This document shows positions 53,510 through 63,498 of a stretch of 64,000 nucleotides of DNA, in pieces; the stretch's first letter is position 1; each line of letters starts with the position of its first letter. The position numbers were made by a program, and so were the translations under genes. Under the pieces are notes generated by a model that had not been told where the DNA came from, did not search any database, and was given only the letters and a program-made list of their open reading frames with translations. Source of the stretch: Bradyrhizobium sp. SRS-191 (GTDB lineage: Bacteria > Pseudomonadota > Alphaproteobacteria > Rhizobiales > Xanthobacteraceae); the NCBI RefSeq assembly GCF_024586915.1, contig NZ_JANBVS010000006.1, positions 186,001 to 250,000 of the forward strand, read 5' to 3'.

Positions 53510-54970
53510 CTAGCCGTGCTTGACGATCAGGGTCTTCATCGCGGCAAGCTCGTACAGCGCCTCGAAACCCTTCTCGCGGCCATGACCGGACTTCTTCATG
53601 CCGCCGAACGGCAGCTCGATGCCGCCACCGGCGCCGTAGCCGTTGACGAACATCTGGCCGACCTTGACCTTGCGCGCGACGCGCATCGCGCGTGAGCCGT
53701 CGCCCGACCAGACGCCGGCAACCAGGCCGAAATCCGTGGCATTGGCGAGCCTGATCGCATCGGCCTCATCGTCGAACGGCATCGCCGCCAGCACCGGACC
53801 GAACACCTCTTCGCGCGCCAACTCGGAATTGCGGTCGACGTGCTGATACAGCGCAGGCGCGACATAGAAGCCTTCGCTCGGCACGCCCTCGGCGATCCGG
53901 CCCGAAGCGACGCGTGTCGCACCGCCGCTCTCGGCGCGCGCCAGCATGCCTTCGATGCGCTTCTTCTGAACCGCGCTGATGACAGGGCCGAGATCGAGAT
54001 CCATCTCCGGGGTGCCGGCGGTGATCTTCTCGAAGCGCAGCTTGAGCTCGGCCAGGAAGCGATCCCACATCGTGCGTTCGACGAGCACGCGCGAGCCGGC
54101 CGAGCAGGTCTGCCCGGCATTCTGCACAATCGCCGCCGCCACCGACGTCAGCGCCGCGTCGAGATCGGCATCGGCGAACACGATCTGCGGCGACTTGCCG
54201 CCGAGCTCGAGCGTGCAGCCGATGTGGTTCTTCGCCGCCGCAGTCTGCACCAGCGTGCCGACCTCGGGGCTGCCGGTGAAGGAGAGGAAGTCGATGCCGT
54301 CATGGGCCGACAACGCCGCGCCCGCCTCTTCGCCGAGACCCGGCACGACGTTGATGGCGCCCGCCGGAAAGCCGGCCTCGGCCGCAAGCTCGGCGAGCCG
54401 CAGCGGCACCAGGCAGGCCTCCTCGGCCGGCTTGATCACGGTCGCATTGCCCATCGCCAGTGCCGGCGCAACGGTACGCCCGAACATCTGACCCGGGTAG
54501 TTCCAAGGAATGATGTGGCCGGTCACGCCAAGCGGCTCATAAACCGTCGTGACGAAGAAACCGTCGAGGAACGGAATGGTATCGCCATGCACCTTGTCGG
54601 CAGCGCCGCCGTAATATTCGAAATAGCGTGCGACTGCGACGACGTCGGCCTTGGCCTGCTTCATCGGCTTGCCGGTGTCGGCGGCCTCGAGCTTCGCCAG
54701 CTCCTCCGCATTATCCTCGACGAGACGGCCAAGCTTCGACAGCAGGCGCCCACGCTCCACGGCCGCGAGGCGGCCCCACGGACCTTCGAGCGCGCGGCGC
54801 GCCGCGGCGACCGCGAGATCGATGTCGGCCTTGTCGCCGGCCGCGATCGAGGCGATCACCTGCCCGGTCGCAGGCGCCAGCATCGCAATGGTCCGGCCCG
54901 ATTGCGCCGGCTGCCATTTGTTGTCGATGAAGACACCCTTGGCGGCAGGCAGTTTGACATTGGCGTTCAT
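53510..54970 (-). CDS. Aldehyde dehydrogenase (NAD(P)-dependent)
   Basis: The 486-residue protein shows the full catalytic set: NADP-binding PWNYPGQMFGRTVAPALAMG, general base ELGGKSPQIVFADADLD, and the nucleophile in QNAGQTCSAGSRVLVE (Cys). The C-terminus ends GGGIELPFGGMKKSGHGREK. It resembles betaine-aldehyde / phenylacetaldehyde-type dehydrogenases; the substrate cannot be assigned. It stands between the CMD/dehydrogenase pair and the SAF-domain oxidoreductase, all on the same strand. Confidence 0.95.
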   Translation of the reverse strand: MNANVKLPAAKGVFIDNKWQPAQSGRTIAMLAPATGQVIASIAAGDKADIDLAVAAARRALEGPWGRLAAVERGRLLSKLGRLVEDNAEELAKLEAADTGKPMKQAKADVVAVARYFEYYGGAADKVHGDTIPFLDGFFVTTVYEPLGVTGHIIPWNYPGQMFGRTVAPALAMGNATVIKPAEEACLVPLRLAELAAEAGFPAGAINVVPGLGEEAGAALSAHDGIDFLSFTGSPEVGTLVQTAAAKNHIGCTLELGGKSPQIVFADADLDAALTSVAAAIVQNAGQTCSAGSRVLVERTMWDRFLAELKLRFEKITAGTPEMDLDLGPVISAVQKKRIEGMLARAESGGATRVASGRIAEGVPSEGFYVAPALYQHVDRNSELAREEVFGPVLAAMPFDDEADAIRLANATDFGLVAGVWSGDGSRAMRVARKVKVGQMFVNGYGAGGGIELPFGGMKKSGHGREKGFEALYELAAMKTLIVKHG

Positions 54971-55183
54971 GGCAGCTCTCCCACGTCTTCCGTTCCCTCG
55001 CTCCCGGGCCGTTGCAGCCAGCCGCTGAGACCTCCATCGGTGGCGGTCGGGTCGTTGGATCGTTCAAATAGACCAGGGCTGCTCTAGCATCAGACGCCGC
55101 GGATTGCACATCATGGCCCGGCCCATCACCGGCATTTGCAGGCACCGCCGGACGACCACGACCGCGCCCGCCCGGCGACACCG

Positions 55184-56542
55184 TCACGCATGCCGGCTCA
55201 TGGTGGGCGCATAAAGCGCCTCCTGCTCCCGGCGCAGACGGACGGCCGGCAAGGTCTCGTCGATGGCCACGTCCGACCAGGTGATGCAGGCGTCCTTGGC
55301 GACCGGCCGGACCAGGCGCACCTGATGGGCGAGCCCGAGCGGAAGATAACCCTGGGCCAGCGAGGCTTCGGCCGGCGCAAGCTTGCCATAGACGGTATAG
55401 CCGCCTTCGCCGTCGAGCATATCGCCGGGCTTGAGATCCCGTTTCGCCGTCGCCGCGACGTCGGCATTGAAGCAGATCGCCGCGCCGGTCGGCTCGCCAC
55501 GCAAAACCACCGATGCGACGGAGATGCCGAGCTCGAGGCCGATCAGATGCCACTTCTTGTAGGAGCTCATGTAGCGGCCGCTCGGATCGGTGACGACCTT
55601 ATACTCCTCGAAACAATTGCGGACGTAGTCGCTGTCGGCCTCGAAACAGACCCACACACCCTTGCGGATGTCGTTGGCGATGGGCTCGCCGTCCGACGTG
55701 AGGCAGGACACGACTTCGACCTGGCCCTTGGCTTCCAGCACGCCCCCTTCCGCGCGCGGCCGCATCAGGGTCGGAATGTCGTCGACCGAGCCCGGCGGGA
55801 ATGCGAGGCCCTGAGATGGCGCTTCGAGACCGGTCGCATTGGCGATCGCAGCCGATTCGATCGCCGGCTTGGAGCCGTCGAGAAAGGCGTTGAACATCTT
55901 GGGATTCATGCCGCCGCGCGCGGCCTGCTCGGCGGTCAGGCCCCAATGGTCCCACACCGTTTCCGGCGTGGATTCCCGGTAGTGCGGCAGCCATTTGTGG
56001 CCGCGTCCGGCGGCGACCACCGGAAAGCCGCAGGCGCGCGCCCAGTCGACGAGATCACAGGCGAGCGCCGGCTGATCGCCATAAGCGAGACTATAGATGA
56101 CACCGGCCTGCTTTGCCTTGTGCGCGAGGATCGGCCCGCAGAACGCATCGGCCTCCACGGTGACATTGATGATCGGCTTGCCGGCGGCGAACGCCGCCAG
56201 ACAATGCTCGACCGCAGCGATCGGATTGCCGGTGCATTCGGCGATGACATCGATCGCATCGCATCCGACCAGGGCCTGCCAATCATCGCTCAGGAAGGTC
56301 GTGCCGTGCTTCAACGCGTCCTCAAGCGACGATGCGGCATAACGCTGCTCGTCCCAGCCGACGCGCTTCAGGTTCTCGATCGCACGCGCCGGGGACAGAT
56401 CGGCGATGCCCACGAGATGGATGCCCGGCGTCCGCAGCACCTGATGCAGATACATCGCGCCAAATTTGCCCGCACCGATCAGCCCGACCTTGATCGGCCG
56501 GCGCGCGGCGTTACGCTCCAGGAGCTTGGCGTAGAGATTCAC
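55184..56542 (-). CDS. SAF-domain oxidoreductase (homoserine dehydrogenase-like)
   Basis: The roughly 452-residue protein has an N-terminal Rossmann domain (RPIKVGLIGAGKFGAMYLHQ) and LSPARAIENLKRVGWDEQRY. The C-terminal SAF-like domain carries CFNADVAATAKRDLKPGDML and GYTVYGKLAPAEASLAQGYL. I chose GTG 56542, since AGGAG lies 9 nt before it. The upstream ATG 56551 is only 1 nt from the same Shine-Dalgarno. Proteins of this family often act with sugar acid or amino acid pathways. It may belong to the same catabolic set as the aldehyde dehydrogenase. Confidence 0.85.
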   Translation of the reverse strand: MNLYAKLLERNAARRPIKVGLIGAGKFGAMYLHQVLRTPGIHLVGIADLSPARAIENLKRVGWDEQRYAASSLEDALKHGTTFLSDDWQALVGCDAIDVIAECTGNPIAAVEHCLAAFAAGKPIINVTVEADAFCGPILAHKAKQAGVIYSLAYGDQPALACDLVDWARACGFPVVAAGRGHKWLPHYRESTPETVWDHWGLTAEQAARGGMNPKMFNAFLDGSKPAIESAAIANATGLEAPSQGLAFPPGSVDDIPTLMRPRAEGGVLEAKGQVEVVSCLTSDGEPIANDIRKGVWVCFEADSDYVRNCFEEYKVVTDPSGRYMSSYKKWHLIGLELGISVASVVLRGEPTGAAICFNADVAATAKRDLKPGDMLDGEGGYTVYGKLAPAEASLAQGYLPLGLAHQVRLVRPVAKDACITWSDVAIDETLPAVRLRREQEALYAPTMSRHA

Positions 56543-56734
56543 GGACGGCATCTCCTGAGGTGGCAGAACGAATCTGAAGTTCCATCCAGGTTGTTTGCGC
56601 GTGGTTCGTGAGAACTTCAAGGCGCCTTCGTCGATGAGGCCTGTCGATGAGGCCTGCCGTGCCACGCGGCGATGAGCTGCATGGCGCATGATCGGCCGAT
56701 GATCGCTGCCTGCCTCGCTTCAGCTCTTTTGGAT

Positions 56735-59320
56735 TCAGCTCTTGCGGCCGCCGAGGGCGCACGCGATCGCTTCCGACAACTGGCCCAATCGAAACGGCTT
56801 GGTGAGAAGCTGCGTGGTGGCGCGGAAGTCTTCCGGCACGAGCGAGGGATCTGCGAATCCGGACATGAAGAGGATCGGCAGGTCCGGCCACCTGCGGCGC
56901 ACCTGACGCGCCAAGTCGATGCCGGTCATGCCGCCCGGCAGCATGATGTCGGTCAGCAGCAGCGATACCGGGTTCGACCGCTCCAGCTCGGCGATTGCCA
57001 GGCTGGCATTGATGACCACGACCGGACTGTAGCCCAACGAAGACAGCGTCGTCGACGCCATCGCGCCGACCAGCGCATTGTCCTCGACCACCAGAATGCG
57101 CTCGCCGGTCTCCGGCCGTGACAATTTATCGATCCCGGCGCGGGGCGGATCGGTGGGACCAGGTCCTGCACTCGGCAGATACAGCGTGACGCGCGTCCCC
57201 TCTGCGACGCGGCTCGAGATCACCACCGTGCCGCCCGACTGCCGCGCAAAACCATAGACCATGCTGAGGCCGAGCCCGCTGCCTTTGCCGAACTCCTTGG
57301 TCGTGAAGAATGGTTCGAAGGCGCGACGGGCGACGTCGGGCGACATGCCGTCTCCCCTGTCGGACACCGCGATGGTGACGTAGTCACCGGGAGCGATGCG
57401 CTCATCGCCGTCATCGAGCGGCTCGTCGAGCACCGCGTTCGCCGTCGTGACCGTCAGGCACCCGCCGCCAGGCATGGCATCCCGTGCGTTGAGCGCGAGG
57501 TTGAGCAGCGCATTCTGCAATTGCGTCGGATCGATCAGGCAGTGCCAGAGCTGCGGATCCTGCGCCAGCTCGATCTCGATCGTCTCGCCGAGCGTCCGCT
57601 GCAGGATGGTGGTCATCCCGCTGACCAGCTGGTTCACGTCGGTGATCTGCGGCTGCAGCGTCTGCTTGCGGGCGAAGGCGAGCAGGCGGCGATTGAGATC
57701 GGCCACCCGCTCCGCCGCCTCGATGGCGCGTTCGACGATGCCGCGGCAGGAGGCGTCGGTGGACGGCAATTCATCGAGCAGCAGGTCGAGATTGCCGAGC
57801 GTCGCCGCCAGCATGTTGTTGGAATCGTGCGCGATGCCTCCGGCCAATTGCCCGATCGCATCCATCTTCTGCGCCTGACGCAGTTCGTCCTCGATGCGCT
57901 TGCGCTCGGTGATGTCGACCGACAAGACGAAATAGCCGCGCACCGTGCCGTCTTGACCGCAATCCGGCACCCGAATGGTCTCGCACCAGCGTTCACGCCC
58001 GTCGGGAAACGTCGCCTTCTCTTCGGCTCCGATCGTGCGGCCCGACAGCACGGCCTGGATCTTCGGCCTCGCCTCTGCGATCGGCAAGGGATCGATGATC
58101 TCGTCGATCTTGCGGTTGCGGATGGCCTCGGTAGACGGCTCGGCATACCATTCGCGCGCGACACGGTTGGCGTAACGGATATGGCCGTCGGCGCCGACAT
58201 GAACGATCAGCGCAGGCACGTTCTCGGTGACCAATTGATGCTGCTCGAGATTGTCCCGCAGCGCCTGTTCGGATGTCGCGCGCAGCTGCCACTGCCGCGC
58301 CAGAGTGAAGCCGAACCCCACGATCAGCAGATTGAGCCCGGCGGCGATGAGGCTGTAGTACAATGCATTGTTCTTCCAGCCGGCCAGGTACTCCACGGGG
58401 TGCCGGGCCACGGTGACGACCAGCGGCAGGCCGGCGACTCGTCGATAGCTGACGCTCCGCGAGACCCCGTCGGTCACGCCGCTGCCTTCGAAGCTGCCAT
58501 CCGATGCTTGCGGGAGAAAGACGCTGAACAGGCGATTCGATCGAACGTTTCGGCCGGCGAGTTCGTCCGCATTCGGCGTCCGCAGCAGGATCGTGCCGTC
58601 GTCGCGGTACAAGGTGACGGTACCGCGCTGGCCGACGTTCAGCGACAGAAAGAACCGGCGAAGATTTTCGTAGTCGACGGGCACGAACACCACGCCGGCG
58701 AAACGTCCGTCCAGCGTCTTGAACGCGCGGCTCACTGCGATGAACAAACCGGTGTTCACGCGCGCCACGAGCGGGACATCGATGAAGAGGCCGCGGCCCG
58801 GATCGTCCCGTTGAACCTTGAAATAGGCGCGGTCGGCAAAGTTGCTTTGACGCCCGGGCACGCCGTTGCCCTCGCTGTCTCCCAGCAGGTTGCCCTCCGC
58901 ATCGAGCACGACGATTCCGCTCGCGATCGGATACGGCGCGACCCTCTGCTTGAGATCCTTGATCAGGGCCGGATTGCCGGGGGTGAGCAGAGACGGATTC
59001 TGGATGAGATTGCCGATCGTCGTGCTCAGCAGCACGTCGACGCCCTGAATGTTGCGCAGCATGTATTCTTCGAGGGCGCGGGCGAGATCGCCGTTGGCGG
59101 CTTCGGTCGTCCGAGAGGTCTCCCGATAGTTCACGAACAGCATGTGCGCCACGAAGGCATCACACAGCAGCGCCAGGATGAGCCCGCTGAGAACGATGAT
59201 CCGAGGCGTCCAGCGCCGGTCCATTCCGGACGCCGGGTCTCCGCCGATCAGTGCGCCCAGCATGCCTCTCTGCCGCGACCCGCGCGGATCGACCGTTGTC
59301 GTTTGGGTGTTGTCCAACAT
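56735..59320 (-). CDS. Hybrid sensor histidine kinase with Cache-type, PAS and receiver domains
   Basis: The 861-residue protein has two transmembrane helices (about residues 40-65 and 325-345) enclosing a periplasmic sensor domain of the dCache kind. A PAS domain follows (about 370-485), then the phosphoacceptor motif GGIAHDSNNMLAATLGN, an ATP-binding domain (NLALNARDAMPGGG, VSDRGDGMSP, KGSGLGLSMVYG), and a receiver domain (ILVVEDN...LLTDIMLPGGMTGID...TKPF). In the H-box the usual HDFNN is HDSNN. No partner regulator is adjacent. The signal is unknown. Confidence 0.92.
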   Translation of the reverse strand: MLDNTQTTTVDPRGSRQRGMLGALIGGDPASGMDRRWTPRIIVLSGLILALLCDAFVAHMLFVNYRETSRTTEAANGDLARALEEYMLRNIQGVDVLLSTTIGNLIQNPSLLTPGNPALIKDLKQRVAPYPIASGIVVLDAEGNLLGDSEGNGVPGRQSNFADRAYFKVQRDDPGRGLFIDVPLVARVNTGLFIAVSRAFKTLDGRFAGVVFVPVDYENLRRFFLSLNVGQRGTVTLYRDDGTILLRTPNADELAGRNVRSNRLFSVFLPQASDGSFEGSGVTDGVSRSVSYRRVAGLPLVVTVARHPVEYLAGWKNNALYYSLIAAGLNLLIVGFGFTLARQWQLRATSEQALRDNLEQHQLVTENVPALIVHVGADGHIRYANRVAREWYAEPSTEAIRNRKIDEIIDPLPIAEARPKIQAVLSGRTIGAEEKATFPDGRERWCETIRVPDCGQDGTVRGYFVLSVDITERKRIEDELRQAQKMDAIGQLAGGIAHDSNNMLAATLGNLDLLLDELPSTDASCRGIVERAIEAAERVADLNRRLLAFARKQTLQPQITDVNQLVSGMTTILQRTLGETIEIELAQDPQLWHCLIDPTQLQNALLNLALNARDAMPGGGCLTVTTANAVLDEPLDDGDERIAPGDYVTIAVSDRGDGMSPDVARRAFEPFFTTKEFGKGSGLGLSMVYGFARQSGGTVVISSRVAEGTRVTLYLPSAGPGPTDPPRAGIDKLSRPETGERILVVEDNALVGAMASTTLSSLGYSPVVVINASLAIAELERSNPVSLLLTDIMLPGGMTGIDLARQVRRRWPDLPILFMSGFADPSLVPEDFRATTQLLTKPFRLGQLSEAIACALGGRKS

Positions 59321-59724
59321 GCCGCCGGAACGTCAGGAAATGATCGAGCAGGTCCATCGATCGCCGCGGGAATTCAGCCGATTTCCCGTCAGCCTTGCTT
59401 CCGGAGCCTCGCAGAATGCGTCATCTCGGGGCCAACGCCTCGCGAACGATCATGATGTCCCCATAGCACGTTTTGGCGCGAGATGTCATGGCCGCAGGTA
59501 TCCCCTGGCGCCGCACGCCGGCCCCGCAATGCCGCCCCGACCGGCGAGCGATTGGCGCGACATCATCTGGGCGGCCGCTCGGATGCAGACGCCTGTCAAA
59601 CCACCGTCACGAAACGCAAACAGAACAAGGCCGTCGGGGGTGCAATGGAGCTCGGTGGCGCGCGCCGGCCTATCCCTGCGCCGCATCGCGCGACGACCGA
59701 TCTCAGGAACCAGGTTAGCGACCC
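59321..59724. other. Divergent intergenic region, 404 bp
   Basis: It lies between the minus-strand histidine kinase and the plus-strand spermidine-synthase-like gene and must hold both promoters. Short frames within it have no recognisable protein features. I see no RNA gene or repeat. Confidence 0.5.
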
Positions 59725-62355
59725 TTGACTGAAATCCTTGATGCAGATGCGCGCGAAGCGAATGTCGGCGCTGAGAAGCAGTCCACCGGGTCTCCTGGCA
59801 TCATCGCCCGCGACGACTTCGGGGCGCTTGCGCTGCTGGCCCTGAAGCTGCTCACCGCAGCGTCCGGTCTGGCCGGCCTCGGCTACGAGATCGTCTGGAC
59901 CCGCCAGCTCGCGCTGGCGCTCGGCACCGAGATGATGGCCGTGCTCGGCGCCATCGCCGGCTTCTTCGCCGGCCTGGCGTTCGGGGCCTTCGTCCTGGAT
60001 GGACGAATCCGCCGCGCGGCGAGGCCGCACCTGGTCTATGCCGGTCTTGAGCTGGTGATCGGCGCATGGGGCGTGTGCGCAATCTGGCTGCTGCCAGCGA
60101 GCGCACGCGCGCTCGCGCCGCTGCTGGGCACCGCCCCGTCGCCCCTGCTGCTATGGAGCGCGAGCTTCCTGCTGCCGACCTTGATCCTGTCGCCGGCCAC
60201 AGTGGCGATGGGCGGTACGCTCACGGCGCTCGAGCGCATGATGTCGGGCGCGCGGCGCAGCGGCACCGTCAGTGCCGGAGTCTATGGCGCGAACACCGCC
60301 GGCGCGGTCGCCGGCACGCTGCTGTCGACCTTCGTGCTGATCCCGACACTCGGATTGGCGAGGACGCTTCTTTGTCTGGCCGCCGTCAACGCGGCCTGCG
60401 CACTGGCGGCCCTTCGACTGGGGTCGTCACTGGGTACCGAACAGCCCGCGCGCGAGCCGCGCGCGGCAACAGGCGCGATCGAGCTGCGCGTGAGCGCCAC
60501 CCTGTTCCTGACCGGTCTCATCGGCATCGCCTTCGAAGTTCTGGTCGTTCGGCTCGCCGCGCAGATGATGCAGGACACCGTCTACAGCTTCGCCTGCCTG
60601 CTGGCGGCCTATCTGCTGGGGACTGCAGCCGGCGGCCTGATCTGGCAGCGCATCGGCGCAGTCGCGCGCTTCGGCAGGACCGGACTGCTGGCCATCACCG
60701 CGCTCGCCTGTCTGGGCACCGCCGTTTCGGCGCCGCTCATGGCAGGATGGGCCGATCAGGCAGCAAGCTTCGGCATTTCCGGCGAGCTGGGCCTCTCGCT
60801 GATCCTGTTCCTACTGCCGTCGATGGCGATGGGTGCATTGTTCGGCCAGCTGATGCAGGAGGTGCGCGACATCAGCGGGTCGGTCGGCTGGGCCGTCGGC
60901 ATCAACAGCCTCGGCGCGGCCATCGCGCCGCTGGTGACGGCGCAGCTTTTGATTCCGACCTTCGGCAGCTGGACCGCGCTGGTGCTGGTCGCGCTCGGCT
61001 ATCTCATGCTGCTGCAGCCCAGCCGCGCAGCGTTTTGCTGGGCATTCGTGCCGAGCCTGGTCGGGCTCGCGCTGCTGTGGATGCCTGCGCCGAGCATGGT
61101 GAAGGTGCCGCCCGGCGGCAAGCTGCTGGCGTTGCGCGAAGGACCGATGGCGACGGCGAGTGTCGTCGACGATGCCTCCGGCGCGCGCTATCTCCAGGTG
61201 AACGGGCATTTCCGCATGGGCGGCACCAGCTCGGTGCGCTCCGATTTCCGCCAAGCGATGCTGCCGCTGCTGCTGCATCCGGCGCCGCGCAACGCGCTCT
61301 TTCTTGGCGTCGGGACCGGCGCGACGGCGCTGGGCGGCGCGCAGATTCCGGACCTCGATGTCCGCGCGGTCGAGCTGTCGGCGGAAGTCGTCGCGCTGCT
61401 GCCGTGGTTCGAAACCAACGCGGCCAAGCCGGCCATGCCGCCGGTCACCGTTGCCGATGCGCGACGCTTCATCGTCGCCGACGACAAGCGCTATGACGTG
61501 ATCGTCGCCGACCTGTTTCATCCCGCGCTGGACGGCAGCGGCGCGCTGTATACGCGCGAGCATTTCGACGCAGTCCGCAGCCGTCTGAGCGACGACGGCG
61601 TGTTCTGCCAATGGCTGCCGCTCTATCAGCTGGATGCACCGTCGCTACGCGCCATCATCCGAAGCTTTCTTGCGGTCTTCCCCGAAGGTGCCGCCTGGCT
61701 GAACCATTACAGCGTGCGCACGCCGATGCTGGCTCTGATCGGATCGCGCCGTCCGCAAGCCCTTGATCCCGATCGGCTTGCGGTCCGACTCTCGGCTTCG
61801 CAGCTTCGTCCCGTCCTTCTCCCGCTGGGGTTTGCCCAGCCGATCGATCTGCTCGGCCAGTACGTGGCCGGCGCGCCATCGCTGGCACGGTTTGCCGGTG
61901 CCGGGCCCGACAACACCGACGATTTCCCGTTCGTCACCTTCGATGCTCGGCGCAATGTCACGGCACTCACCGCACCACCGTGGGACCTGCTGTTGAACGT
62001 GATGGCGCAGGTGAGGACCGGCGCGACTGAATTGATCGATCCCTCGATGCGTGCCGCATGGGATCAGCGCCTGCTGGCCTATTGGCAGGCCCGCAACCGC
62101 TTTCTTCAAGCCGGCGCCGCGCTCACCGGCGATCCGCGCGGGCCGGCGCTGATTGCGGCCGCCGCGCCGGGCCTGCTCGATGCCATCCGCCTGAGCGCCG
62201 AGTTCGAGCCGGCCTACGCGCCGCTGATCAGCATGGCGCGATCGCTGCTCGCATCGGATCGCACCGCTGCGGAACATCTGCTGCAGGCGATCGACACGGC
62301 AGCACCGTCACGCCGCGAGGCGCGCGAGCTGTTGTCGAAGGAGTTCGGAAGATAG
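59725..62355 (+). CDS. Fused membrane / spermidine synthase-like protein, 876 residues
   Basis: The N-terminal half has about ten to twelve transmembrane helices: LLALKLLTAASGLAGLGYEI, IAGFFAGLAFGAFVLDG and others. The soluble part resembles spermidine synthase with SAM-binding NALFLGVGTGATALGGAQIP, the catalytic-type VIVADLFHPALDGSGALYTR, and LSDDGVFCQWLPLYQL. A C-terminal alpha-helical tail of about 150 residues follows. This matches the known class of integral-membrane spermidine-synthase-like proteins whose substrate is unclear. The start at TTG 59725 is the only one that includes the first helix but has a poor ribosome-binding site. Confidence 0.83.
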   Translation: MTEILDADAREANVGAEKQSTGSPGIIARDDFGALALLALKLLTAASGLAGLGYEIVWTRQLALALGTEMMAVLGAIAGFFAGLAFGAFVLDGRIRRAARPHLVYAGLELVIGAWGVCAIWLLPASARALAPLLGTAPSPLLLWSASFLLPTLILSPATVAMGGTLTALERMMSGARRSGTVSAGVYGANTAGAVAGTLLSTFVLIPTLGLARTLLCLAAVNAACALAALRLGSSLGTEQPAREPRAATGAIELRVSATLFLTGLIGIAFEVLVVRLAAQMMQDTVYSFACLLAAYLLGTAAGGLIWQRIGAVARFGRTGLLAITALACLGTAVSAPLMAGWADQAASFGISGELGLSLILFLLPSMAMGALFGQLMQEVRDISGSVGWAVGINSLGAAIAPLVTAQLLIPTFGSWTALVLVALGYLMLLQPSRAAFCWAFVPSLVGLALLWMPAPSMVKVPPGGKLLALREGPMATASVVDDASGARYLQVNGHFRMGGTSSVRSDFRQAMLPLLLHPAPRNALFLGVGTGATALGGAQIPDLDVRAVELSAEVVALLPWFETNAAKPAMPPVTVADARRFIVADDKRYDVIVADLFHPALDGSGALYTREHFDAVRSRLSDDGVFCQWLPLYQLDAPSLRAIIRSFLAVFPEGAAWLNHYSVRTPMLALIGSRRPQALDPDRLAVRLSASQLRPVLLPLGFAQPIDLLGQYVAGAPSLARFAGAGPDNTDDFPFVTFDARRNVTALTAPPWDLLLNVMAQVRTGATELIDPSMRAAWDQRLLAYWQARNRFLQAGAALTGDPRGPALIAAAAPGLLDAIRLSAEFEPAYAPLISMARSLLASDRTAAEHLLQAIDTAAPSRREARELLSKEFGR

Positions 62356-62363
62356 CTGCGTGA

Positions 62364-62987
62364 TCAGGTGCCGAAGCTGACGCGATAACCCCAGCAATCG
62401 AGATGGTCGGGGATCGCGTTGAAGGCGATGGTGATGCGCTGGTCGCCCTGATTGCGCGGCACTTCGTGATAGAGATAGCTGGGGAACAGCACGAGATCGC
62501 CCGGCTCGGCTTCCGGCAGCACATACTTGCCCGCATTGAACGGACCCACGGCAGCACTGCGCGTGTGATGCCGGAACGAGAAGTCGCTCCCGCCCGGCGG
62601 CCGCACGAACACCGTGCGGCTCCCCGGATGTGATGGCGTCAGATAGAAGATGCCGGAGATGAAGCTGTTGGCGTGGGCGTGCAGGGTCTGGTTGCCGCCG
62701 GTCTCCAGCATGTTCGTCCACATCTCCTTGACCGTCCAGTTCAGCTTGTCGCCGAACAGGAGCTCGCCGAAATCGACCAGCTTGGGCACGGCGAGATCGG
62801 CGATGGTCTGAAAGAGGTTGTTGGCGCGGGGGTCGGCGACCTCCGTATGAAACAACTGCCCGGAGCGCAGATTGGTCTCGATCTTCGCGCTGCGGATCGC
62901 CGCCACGGCTGCATCCTTCAACTCCGCGCTCAGCAGCGCGGGCGAGCGCATCAGCGGTATCGGGAAGAGAGCTTCGATCTGGTCCAT
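62364..62987 (-). CDS. 2OG-Fe(II) oxygenase-like protein (TIGR02466 type)
   Basis: The 207-residue protein starts MDQIEALFPIPLMRSPALLS and contains ETGGNQTLHAHANSFISGIF (first iron-binding His region), LVLFPSYLYHEVPRNQGDQR (distal His) and ITIAFNAIP (Arg for 2-oxoglutarate nearby). This order matches the putative 2-oxoglutarate/iron oxygenase family TIGR02466. I took ATG 62987 because it gives the family N-terminus; a longer start at 63041 exists. It is tail-to-tail with the spermidine-synthase-like gene, 8 bp apart. Substrate unknown. Confidence 0.8.
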   Translation of the reverse strand: MDQIEALFPIPLMRSPALLSAELKDAAVAAIRSAKIETNLRSGQLFHTEVADPRANNLFQTIADLAVPKLVDFGELLFGDKLNWTVKEMWTNMLETGGNQTLHAHANSFISGIFYLTPSHPGSRTVFVRPPGGSDFSFRHHTRSAAVGPFNAGKYVLPEAEPGDLVLFPSYLYHEVPRNQGDQRITIAFNAIPDHLDCWGYRVSFGT

Positions 62988-63063
62988 GCCTTGACTGCCT
63001 TGCACGCGTCGGAACGGCGCCGACAATGTGCCGAGATGCATGACACTGGCATGACGAAGAGCG

Positions 63064-63402
63064 TCAGCGCGACGGGATCTCGTCGGCGCGCAAAATGTTC
63101 AGGCGCTCGCCCGGCTTGAGGCTGTGCGGCCGCTCGCGCACCTCGAACACCGCCTGCTCGGCCTTCTCGACACAGTCGTCGAACTCGCCATTGCCGGCCT
63201 CGACCAGCGCCTGCTGAATGTCACGCTCGGCGAAATAGCGCGAGACGTCGTCGGCCGGCAGGCTTGCCGCGAGCGCCCGCGCCTCCGCCACCGCGGCGTC
63301 ACAGCTCTCCTTGGTCGGCTCCTCGTCATGCGCCGACGCGCCCCCAACCGACAGTGCGAGGGCAGTGATGATCAGGCTGAGCAGACGGAACATCGAGCGC
63401 AT
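63064..63402 (-). CDS. Small secreted protein, 112 residues
   Basis: The sequence MRSMFRLLSLIITALALSVG continues to GASAHDEEP, a Sec signal peptide with cleavage after ASA. The mature part of about 85 residues is acidic and helical, with two cysteines (KESCDAAV and FDDCVEKAE) that can form a disulfide. Family unknown to me. An alternative start at 63393 removes three residues. Confidence 0.7.
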   Translation of the reverse strand: MRSMFRLLSLIITALALSVGGASAHDEEPTKESCDAAVAEARALAASLPADDVSRYFAERDIQQALVEAGNGEFDDCVEKAEQAVFEVRERPHSLKPGERLNILRADEIPSR

Positions 63403-63427
63403 CCGGACGGGTCTATCTTAAAGACGA

Positions 63428-63486
63428 GGCGCCGGTTTACGAACCGGCGCCGATGACAGATCCGGCGGGACGACGCCCGCCGGATC
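63428..63486. terminator. Two strong hairpins between minus-strand genes
   Basis: GGCGCCGGTT-TACG-AACCGGCGCC (63428-63451) and an 11-bp stem GATCCGGCGGG / CCCGCCGGATC with loop ACGACG (63459-63486). The second lies 12 bp downstream of the stop of the partial gene at 63499; the first follows and is trailed by TCGTCTTT on the minus strand. They likely end transcription of that gene. Confidence 0.75.
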
Positions 63487-63498
63487 GATGCGGATCAA

